DNA of 64,000 bases from G963678095 sp963678095. Its GTDB lineage: Bacteria; Bacillota; Negativicutes; Selenomonadales; Selenomonadaceae. The notes under the pieces are model-generated. The model worked only from the letters and a program-made list of their open reading frames with translations. It made no database searches and was not told where the DNA came from. How positions within the stretch are numbered: the stretch's first letter is position 1; each line of letters starts with the position of its first letter. The translations under genes were made by a program, and so were the position numbers. Location: contig OY782746.1 in assembly GCA_963678095.2 (NCBI GenBank), forward strand, positions 1,922,001 through 1,986,000. The letters run 5' to 3'. Shown here piece after piece: positions 58,376 through 64,000 of this stretch.

Positions 58376-60412
58376 ATGAAACAAGAAGATTTTACCAGCC
58401 ATGATATGCACTGGCCAGAACTTACATTACGCGGAATGCTGCTTGGGATGATCATTACCGTGATTTTTACGGCTTCGAATGTCTACCTTGGACTGAAAGT
58501 GGGACTTACTTTTTCGTCCTCGATTCCAGCGGCAGTCATTTCGATGGCTGTGCTGAAAATGTTTAAGGATTCAAATGTACTGGAAAACAATATGGTGCAG
58601 ACGCAGGCGTCGGCAGCCGGAACTCTTTCTGCAGTTATTTTTATTATCCCAGGGTTGCTGATGCTTGGCTATTGGCAGGGATTCCCTTTCTGGCAAACAC
58701 TGATGATTTGTGCCTGCGGAGGTAGTCTCGGGGTTTTATTTACGATTCCGTTGCGCCGGGTTATGGTTGTAAACAGTGATCTGCCTTATCCAGAAGGGTT
58801 GGCGGCTGCTGAAATCCTGAAGGTGGGTAGCAGTGCGCAAGATAAGGATACAGAAAATGGCATGAAGGATATTTTGTCGGGCGGCTTTTTAGCTGGACTG
58901 GTCAGCCTGTGTGCCAGTGGCTTTCAAATTTTTTCTGACAGTGTCAGCTATTGGTTTACGTTTGGCAAAGCTGTTTCACGGCTGCCAATTGGTTTTTCTT
59001 CGGCGCTGCTCGGGGCTGGATATCTGATTGGGATTGCCAGCGGGCTGGCAATGCTGACAGGCTTGTTGTTGGCTTGGGGCGTATTTGTTCCCTATCTCAC
59101 AACGGTGTTTTCCCCGGCAGAAGGTCAGTCGGTGGCAAAATTTGCCTCTACAATCTGGGCTCAGAAGGTTCGTCTGATTGGGGCCGGTGCTATTGGTATT
59201 GCCGCTATATGGACGCTTTTGACGCTGGCAAAGCCGATTATCGATGGAATGATTGTTTCGATAAAAGGCATGAGTGCAGGGGCTAAAGGCACGCTGCATC
59301 GCATGGATACGGATATGTCACCAAAATCGCAGCTGGCTGTGTTGGCTTTGATTGCCGTTGGTCTGCTGGGAACATTTTATTCGTTTGTGGCTGATGCCAA
59401 TCTGCCGTCAGGGCAGGCTTGGACCTTTGTCATTATTGGTGTTATTGTAGCGATGTGCATGGGCTTCTTTGTTGCTGCAGCCTGTGGTTATATGGCCGGC
59501 TTGATTGGTACTTCAGCCAGTCCACTGTCGGGGATTGGTATTCTTGGGATTATTATTTCATCGCTGGTTGTACTGACAATCGGCACATCTTTTAGCCTGT
59601 TTGACTCAGAAATGGGAACAAAATTTGCTACGGCCTTGGCTATTTTTATGACGAGTGTCATCATCAGCATTGCTGCAATTTCGAACGACAATATGCAGGA
59701 TCTTAAGACGGGCTATCTTGTCGGGGCTACACCTTGGAAACAGCAGGTGGCATTATTGCTGGGCTGTATCGCTGGAGCCTTTGCGATTGCACCAGTATTG
59801 AACCTGCTTTATGAAGCATATGGTTTTGCCGGGGCTATGCCGCGTGTAGGTATGGACGAAGCCCAGGCTTTATCGGCTCCACAGGCAACGTTGATGACAA
59901 CGATTGCGCAGGGTATATTCAGCCATAACCTTGACTGGAACTACATTTTGTTTGGGATTGGCGTCGGCATTGTGATCATTATTGTTGATCTGATGCTCAA
60001 GCGCAATACGACAAAATACTGCCTGCCGCCGCTTGCTGTCGGCATGGGTATTTATTTGCCGCCAACGCTTGAAATGCCGCTTGTCATGGGCGCTGTTATG
60101 GGATACCTCCTTCATAAGTACCTGCGCAGCCGGGCTGAAAAACGCAACCCGGGACGCGTTGAAGCGGATGTTGAAAAATGCAATCGCCGTGGCGTGTTGT
60201 TTGCTTCCGGCCTGATTGTCGGCGAAAGCCTGATTGGCGTCATCATTGCAATTGTTATCGTATTTTCGGTGACTAGTGGTGGTAGTGATGCTCCGCTGTC
60301 TTTGGTGGGTAAGGATTTTGGACCGACGGCTGACAGCCTTGGGTTGCTTGCCTTTATCGCGGTTATTGTTTTATTCATCAATCGCGTGCTTGGGGCTAAA
60401 CTGGCAGATTAG
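58376..60412 (+). CDS. OPT superfamily oligopeptide transporter
   Basis: A 678-residue membrane transporter with about 14-16 hydrophobic spans. LTLRGMLLGMIITVIFTASN, VLENNMVQTQASAAGTLS and NDNMQDLKTGYLVGATPWKQQ are signatures of the prokaryotic OPT family, which imports peptides, probably with protons. ATG 58376 is 6 bases from AGGAG; ATG 58373 and an upstream frame are less likely. It lies behind a repeat-rich operator and ends at a strong terminator, so it is a single regulated unit. Confidence 0.93.
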   Translation: MKQEDFTSHDMHWPELTLRGMLLGMIITVIFTASNVYLGLKVGLTFSSSIPAAVISMAVLKMFKDSNVLENNMVQTQASAAGTLSAVIFIIPGLLMLGYWQGFPFWQTLMICACGGSLGVLFTIPLRRVMVVNSDLPYPEGLAAAEILKVGSSAQDKDTENGMKDILSGGFLAGLVSLCASGFQIFSDSVSYWFTFGKAVSRLPIGFSSALLGAGYLIGIASGLAMLTGLLLAWGVFVPYLTTVFSPAEGQSVAKFASTIWAQKVRLIGAGAIGIAAIWTLLTLAKPIIDGMIVSIKGMSAGAKGTLHRMDTDMSPKSQLAVLALIAVGLLGTFYSFVADANLPSGQAWTFVIIGVIVAMCMGFFVAAACGYMAGLIGTSASPLSGIGILGIIISSLVVLTIGTSFSLFDSEMGTKFATALAIFMTSVIISIAAISNDNMQDLKTGYLVGATPWKQQVALLLGCIAGAFAIAPVLNLLYEAYGFAGAMPRVGMDEAQALSAPQATLMTTIAQGIFSHNLDWNYILFGIGVGIVIIIVDLMLKRNTTKYCLPPLAVGMGIYLPPTLEMPLVMGAVMGYLLHKYLRSRAEKRNPGRVEADVEKCNRRGVLFASGLIVGESLIGVIIAIVIVFSVTSGGSDAPLSLVGKDFGPTADSLGLLAFIAVIVLFINRVLGAKLAD

Positions 60413-60425
60413 GAAATAAAAAATT

Positions 60426-60464
60426 ACGGCCCGAATGAGCGAGTCCTCATTCGGGCCGTTTTTG
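60426..60464 (+). terminator. Rho-independent terminator
   Basis: Perfect 14-bp stem ACGGCCCGAATGAG with its complement, then TTTTTG. Confidence 0.92.
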
Positions 60465-60571
60465 TCTTTACCGGCAAATTGACGCCGCGTTTTTTGAATG
60501 ATATAGTTGAAAGCAGATAAGAAGGAAAATAAGCTTAGACTGCTACTTACAAAGGCAAAGGATGTGTTTTT

Positions 60572-61234
60572 GTGTTAGAGAATTTGAAACAGGAGGTGCT
60601 GGATTGTGCTCAGCAGGCGGATCGAAGTGGACTTTGTCGCCATCGCTCGGGGAACTTCAGCATTCGGGATGAAAAAAGCGGGTTGATCTGCATTACGCCA
60701 ACAGGTGCAGATCGGGAAGAGATGACAGCTGATGATATTGTGGTGGTTGATGCCCAGGCACGGGTCGTTGAGAACAAAACAGGTTTGCGACCGACCAGTG
60801 AAACCTTGATGCATCTGGCGGTGTATAATTCCCGTCCGGAAATAATGGCTATAGCCCATACACATTCGCGTTTTGCCACGTCGTTTGCCATATTAAATAA
60901 GAAAATACCGGCTATTGTCTACGAGATTTTTATGCTGGGGTGCCGGGAAGGCTATGTTCCCGTGGCCCCGTATGGACGCCCGGGGACGAAGGCACTTGCC
61001 GAAAGCGTGTTAAAGCCGCTCCTGATCGCTGATGTTGCTTTAATGCAGGCGCATGGAGCGATTGCGATTGACCAATCGTCGTTGAAAGAGGCGCTGCTCA
61101 AGGCAAGTTATCTGGAAGAATTGGCGGAAATGTATTATCATACCTTGCTGATCGGCGGGCAGGAACCGCCGCAGGTACCGGCAGAAGAATTGAAAAAATG
61201 GGCGTATCCGGCAGAAATCACCCTTAAGCAATAA
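60572..61234 (+). CDS. Class II aldolase/adducin family protein (L-fuculose-phosphate aldolase-like)
   Basis: A 220-residue zinc aldolase-fold protein. Zinc ligands are visible as AHTHSRFA (about residues 93-100) and QAHGAIA (about 155), with the acid in RPTSETLMH. Such enzymes cleave or epimerise sugar phosphates such as L-fuculose-1-phosphate; the substrate here is not clear and no sugar operon surrounds it. The start is GTG at 60572 after AAAGGATG. Confidence 0.9.
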   Translation: MLENLKQEVLDCAQQADRSGLCRHRSGNFSIRDEKSGLICITPTGADREEMTADDIVVVDAQARVVENKTGLRPTSETLMHLAVYNSRPEIMAIAHTHSRFATSFAILNKKIPAIVYEIFMLGCREGYVPVAPYGRPGTKALAESVLKPLLIADVALMQAHGAIAIDQSSLKEALLKASYLEELAEMYYHTLLIGGQEPPQVPAEELKKWAYPAEITLKQ

Positions 61235-61380
61235 AACGTGCAGTGATTGGCTTGGCAGGGAGTGTGCCTTACTGGTCGATGAATAAAGGGGATTTGATCT
61301 AAAGGTGAGGTTGCTCGGTGATGGTATGAAGGCTGTGATGAAGAACGGCTGTCGTTTAAAATATTCGGGGAGGGGAAACA

Positions 61381-62133
61381 ATGAAACAGTGGCAGGTGTG
61401 TCTGGGAATACTTTTTTTGCTGCTGCTTTGTGTGCTGCCGCAAGCGACCGGTCAGGCACAGGAGCGTAAGGATGAATGGAAAAAAGCGGGGTATTCTTTT
61501 GCGGCGCTGAAAAGCGTGTTTGTTGAAACGGAATTTGCTGAAGGGACAACGGCCGATGATTTGGAACGGCGCATTTTGCAGGATAAGGTGGAGACGACCT
61601 TTTCGCGCAATCTTGAGTATGCTAAGAGCAATCTTTCGTTTTTAACGGAGAAGGAACTCGTTAAGCGCCTTAGTGACTCGCACGGGGAAGATGTTGCGGC
61701 GCTGGCAAAGACGGACCCGGAGCGATATAAAAAAATTATAACAGAGGGAAAAAACTTATACTGTCAGGGCCTTTTGCGGGTGAAGTTCACCCGCTATGAG
61801 GATACGGTCCGCCATATTCCGGCGCATATCGAGACATATCAGACAACAAAAAAGGTCTATTCCTCAAAAGTGATTACGGATTCTGCCGGGAAACAGACTA
61901 CCATTGAGGAATGGATTGATGTCCCGGTAACGGAGTATCGCAATGTTGAGGCCTATGATGAAATAACGTCGCATGTGGCAATGGATGTATCCTTGGTGGA
62001 AGTTCCCACAGACGAAGTTTTGTGGGAGATGCTCGACAGCCGGGATGCTGTTGACAAGGATAAGCAGGGCATGAGCGCCAGGATTTTAAGTCGTATCGGT
62101 GAACGCTTTAAAAACATAAAGAAAAACGGATAG
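61381..62133 (+). CDS. Secreted protein of unknown function
   Basis: A 250-residue exported protein with a signal peptide (residues 1-25, cleavage likely after GQA). The mature part is charged and mixed helix/strand, with no family I recognise; the stretch VEVPTDEVLWEMLDSRD recalls small outer-surface or lipoprotein-like proteins of Negativicutes, but without a lipobox. GGGGAGGGG precedes the ATG. It stands alone before a terminator. Confidence 0.75.
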   Translation: MKQWQVCLGILFLLLLCVLPQATGQAQERKDEWKKAGYSFAALKSVFVETEFAEGTTADDLERRILQDKVETTFSRNLEYAKSNLSFLTEKELVKRLSDSHGEDVAALAKTDPERYKKIITEGKNLYCQGLLRVKFTRYEDTVRHIPAHIETYQTTKKVYSSKVITDSAGKQTTIEEWIDVPVTEYRNVEAYDEITSHVAMDVSLVEVPTDEVLWEMLDSRDAVDKDKQGMSARILSRIGERFKNIKKNG

Positions 62134-62181
62134 CTCCGTGTAATTTTCTGGAGATATTTGTCTTCACTTAGAATGGGTAAA

Positions 62182-62216
62182 TAAAAATCACGCGGCCGAA
62201 GGCTGCGTGATTTTAT
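62182..62216. terminator. Terminator between convergent genes
   Basis: TAAAAATCACGCGGCC with GGCTGCGTGATTTTA (one G-T), A-run and T-run on either side. Confidence 0.88.
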
Positions 62217-62245
62217 GTAGTCGAATATAGTTTTGTCAGGTGTGA

Positions 62246-62632
62246 TTAGGCAATTAATTTATCTGCTTTCACGATATGTCCAGCCAGCCAGTCGAGAACA
62301 AAATCGAGAATTTCAATCAGGTATTGATTTTGGGAATTATCGATTTTTCCCAGGTCAATAGCATCCATTTTGGCGAGAAATTCATTGTGGGCTGCTTTTT
62401 GTGACAAGAAGCGGCGGTAATTGATTCGCTGCATATAGTCCTCTTCTGTCTTAAAATGATAACGGGTATAGTTTTGCAGCTCGCTGATAATGGCAACAAT
62501 ACTGTCATATTTATCCGGGATCAGGTCATTTTTTAACAGGTCATATATTCGATTGGCAATACTGAATAATTCTTTGTGTTGTTCATCAATAGGGGCAATG
62601 CCGGTGCAGTAATCATCTTTCCATTGGATCAT
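62246..62632 (-). CDS. Bacteriohemerythrin
   Basis: A 128-residue four-helix di-iron oxygen-binding protein. Ligands are present in family order: H in IDEQHKELF, H and E in YHFKTEEDYM, H in KAAHNEF, and H and D in AGHIVKAD. Stand-alone bacteriohemerythrins store, sense or scavenge oxygen, useful in an anaerobe. AGGGAGGAA precedes the ATG. Confidence 0.95.
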   Translation of the reverse strand: MIQWKDDYCTGIAPIDEQHKELFSIANRIYDLLKNDLIPDKYDSIVAIISELQNYTRYHFKTEEDYMQRINYRRFLSQKAAHNEFLAKMDAIDLGKIDNSQNQYLIEILDFVLDWLAGHIVKADKLIA

Positions 62633-62792
62633 AAAAGTTCCTCCCTAGAATATCTATAATAAAGTCATATATGTGTTGAAAGTTATTTTACCACAAACAA
62701 AAGATATTTACAAATAATAATTATTGTTTTGCGGTAAATTTTGAAATAAGCGAAGCGGGTTCACTCTGACCGTACCAAAAGGGGCTGTTGTA

Positions 62793-63302
62793 TTGAATTA
62801 TAAAAATGAAAACAGGATCTGGGTAAAGGCCGCCTTTTTTCTTGCGGTGGCGGTTATCCTGCAGAGCCTGCGCCTGGTGTTGCCGATGCCGGGACCGGTC
62901 AATATGTTTGTGATAGGATCCTTAGTCAATATGACCTTACTGGTTGCGATGGGCTGTACTAAGGATTTACGGCTGGTGGTTATTGGCCTTTTGTTGCCGG
63001 CATTTGCCTTTATGGAAGGAGCGCTGCCGCTTGTGCCGCTGATTCCGGTTGTAGGGCTGGGGAATGCGTTGTTTATGTGTTGGGCAAAATATTTTGGGAG
63101 GAGCCCGCTTATCTGGCTGGCTCCGCTGGTAAAAGCATTGTTTTTATGGGCTGGGACCTGGCTGGTAATCTTTGGCGGCGGGAGTTCGGCAGCAGCTGCG
63201 GGACCGCTGTTATTTATGATGAGCTGGCCGCAGTTTGTCACGGGGCTGGCGGGGATTTTTCTGGCCCGGATCTTGCTGCGGCGCATCCCGGGACAACAGT
63301 GA
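62793..63302 (+). CDS. Six-helix membrane protein, possible ECF-type substrate-binding component
   Basis: A 169-residue integral membrane protein with about five or six hydrophobic spans. The pattern FFLAVAVILQSLRLVLP, an early GP.N segment and small size resemble the S components of energy-coupling-factor vitamin transporters, but no signature names a substrate and no EcfA/T genes are near. The start is TTG at 62793 after AAGGGG. Confidence 0.65.
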   Translation: MNYKNENRIWVKAAFFLAVAVILQSLRLVLPMPGPVNMFVIGSLVNMTLLVAMGCTKDLRLVVIGLLLPAFAFMEGALPLVPLIPVVGLGNALFMCWAKYFGRSPLIWLAPLVKALFLWAGTWLVIFGGGSSAAAAGPLLFMMSWPQFVTGLAGIFLARILLRRIPGQQ

Positions 63303-63316
63303 AAAGATGATATTAA

Positions 63317-63349
63317 AAAATCCGGCATGAAATTTTCATGCCGGATTTT
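63317..63349. terminator. Bidirectional terminator
   Basis: AAAATCCGGCATGAAA and TTTCATGCCGGATTTT form a near-perfect stem between convergent genes. Confidence 0.9.
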
Positions 63350-63356
63350 GCATTTC

Positions 63357-63569
63357 TTAGAGAGCCTGAACGTTTACTGCTCTGCTTCTGCTTGGGTTTT
63401 TGCTGTCAGCTTCTACATCAAAAGTGACTTCCTGGCCTTCGTTGAGGGTTTTGAAGCCATCGGAAACGATTGCTGAAAAATGTACGAATACATCTTCGCC
63501 ACCATCGGCATTGGAAATAAAACCAAATCCTTTATCTGCATTAAACCATTTTACTGTACCTTTGTTCAT
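63357..63569 (-). CDS. csp: Cold-shock protein (CspA family)
   Basis: A 70-residue single cold-shock domain. RNP1 (KGFGFIS) and RNP2 (VFVHFSAI) are intact, with the N-terminal GTVKWFNADKG. Acts as an RNA chaperone and possibly transcription antiterminator. AGGAGG precedes the ATG. Its leader contains a strong hairpin with a T-run between a likely promoter and the ribosome site (63570-63731). Confidence 0.97.
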   Translation of the reverse strand: MNKGTVKWFNADKGFGFISNADGGEDVFVHFSAIVSDGFKTLNEGQEVTFDVEADSKNPSRSRAVNVQAL

Positions 63570-63731
63570 CGTAGGTACCTCCTGAAAAAATATTATATAT
63601 TCTCTGTACAGACAAAAAGCTCACATGTTTTTGTAAATCATCGTGCCATCAATGACTTACAAAAACATGTGAGCTCAATCGGTACAACCTGAATACCGCT
63701 TTATGATACCATGTATTTTACTGAGAGTCAA
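63570..63731 (-). promoter_or_regulatory. Promoter and leader of the cold-shock gene
   Basis: On the minus strand TTGACT (63731-63726), 17 bases, TATCAT (63708-63703) is a good promoter, giving a leader of about 127 bases. A 19-bp perfect hairpin followed by five T lies inside it, so transcription could be attenuated. A second, weak -10 (TATAAT) sits just before the ribosome site at about 63591-63586. Confidence 0.6.
63613..63675 (-). terminator. Hairpin terminator in the cold-shock leader
   Basis: Perfect 19-bp inverted repeat (63618-63636 with 63657-63675), 20-base loop, followed on the minus strand by TTTTTG. It could terminate the upstream LysR-type gene or attenuate csp. Confidence 0.75.
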
Positions 63732-63761
63732 GTGTGCTTTTCAAGGGAGCTCAGCTGCGGA

Positions 63762-64000
63762 TTACGGCCGTTTGGGCTTGATATAGGGGGCCGTCGCAAT
63801 GGCATTTTGGTCGGTAAAGGTATCAATCACAAACTGCTGGAATTTCCGGGTTGCCGGCGACAGGTATTTGTTGGTATTCCAGGCGAGGCCGATCGCGCGT
63901 GAGCATACAGGTTTTGATACCGGAATAAACACCAGGTCCAGATTTTCGAGCCCGGGAATTTTGGGAATCAGGGCTACGCCGAGATTTGCGGCAACAAGAC
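63762..64000 (-). CDS. LysR-type regulator, C-terminal part (gene runs off the right edge)
   Basis: An open minus-strand frame of 78 codons enters from the window edge and stops at 63762-63764. It matches the end of a LysR effector-binding domain: GVALIPKIPG near the start, then LAWNTNKYLSPATRKFQQFV, the typical last helix. No start codon lies inside the window, so the N-terminal helix-turn-helix is not visible. It is followed 87 bases later by the hairpin at 63613-63675, and then csp on the same strand. Confidence 0.85.
   Translation of the reverse strand, partial: LVAANLGVALIPKIPGLENLDLVFIPVSKPVCSRAIGLAWNTNKYLSPATRKFQQFVIDTFTDQNAIATAPYIKPKRP

Noticed and set aside
1..64000. CRISPR arrays, insertion sequences, prophage or integrase genes
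   Set aside because: No regularly spaced repeats, transposase, integrase or phage structural gene was seen.

Overview
The window reads as a chromosomal segment of an anaerobic, low-to-mid GC Firmicute, most likely of the Negativicutes (Sporomusa/Selenomonas-like). This is an inference from content, not a match: strong AGGAGG ribosome binding sites with frequent TTG/GTG starts, secreted proteins with signal peptides, [FeFe]-hydrogenase maturation genes (hydG, hydF and the TM1266-type regulator), a NirJ1/NirJ2 radical-SAM pair for siroheme-derived heme, a butyryl-CoA:acetate-type CoA-transferase, bacteriohemerythrin, an OPT peptide transporter and many cyclic-di-GMP proteins. No phage, transposase, CRISPR array or rRNA was seen.

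Layout. 1-3.5 kb: 3' end of a YqhD-type alcohol dehydrogenase, a ferredoxin-nitroreductase, gltX and a single tRNA-Glu(CTC). 3.5-7.3 kb: a secreted protein, a class I aminotransferase and a GNAT on the minus strand, then a dicarboxylate/amino-acid symporter. 7.4-11.9 kb: GGDEF-EAL and GGDEF-HD-GYP proteins and an odd alpha/beta hydrolase. 11.9-12.5 kb: a cluster of DnaA boxes and tRNA-Arg(ACG). 12.5-21.3 kb: TetR, nirJ1-nirJ2, two tandem Cof phosphatases with near-identical promoters, a PHP phosphatase, a DUF362 ferredoxin and a P1 peptidase. 21.5-24.5 kb: the hydrogenase-maturation operon. 24.6-31.7 kb: secreted and membrane proteins, acetyltransferases, tRNA-Arg(CCT), a more AT-rich stretch (about 26.9-29.4 kb) and a LysR/ATP-grasp pair. 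31.8-44.2 kb: a GGDEF protein, an MFS pump behind a short terminated transcript, a CoA-transferase behind an attenuator-like leader, a HxlR/PhzF pair, an XRE/membrane-protein pair, and a MarR/Acg-like nitroreductase/secreted protein regulon. 44.4-51.8 kb: a LysE exporter, a thioredoxin reductase-glutaredoxin-peroxidase operon, LysR/racemase, an HD protein, and MerR/MATE. 52-64 kb: a degenerate HD-GYP protein, an orphan PTS IIA, a SPINDLY-type glycosyltransferase, a degenerate GGDEF-EAL protein, the OPT transporter, a class II aldolase, bacteriohemerythrin, and a cold-shock gene with a terminator-bearing leader. The 3' part of a LysR-type regulator runs off the right edge.

The genes fall into themes: c-di-GMP signalling (five proteins, two with degraded catalytic motifs), redox and anaerobic metabolism (nitroreductases, hydrogenase assembly, heme, thiol peroxidase, hemerythrin), and solute transport or detoxification next to local regulators (TetR, LysR, HxlR, MarR, MerR, XRE). 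The least ordinary signals are in non-coding DNA: four leaders in which an intrinsic terminator lies between a likely promoter and the gene (minus strand 26466-26700, 33419-33546, 34887-35149, minus strand 63570-63731), an isolated DnaA-box cluster, and several clean palindromic operators.
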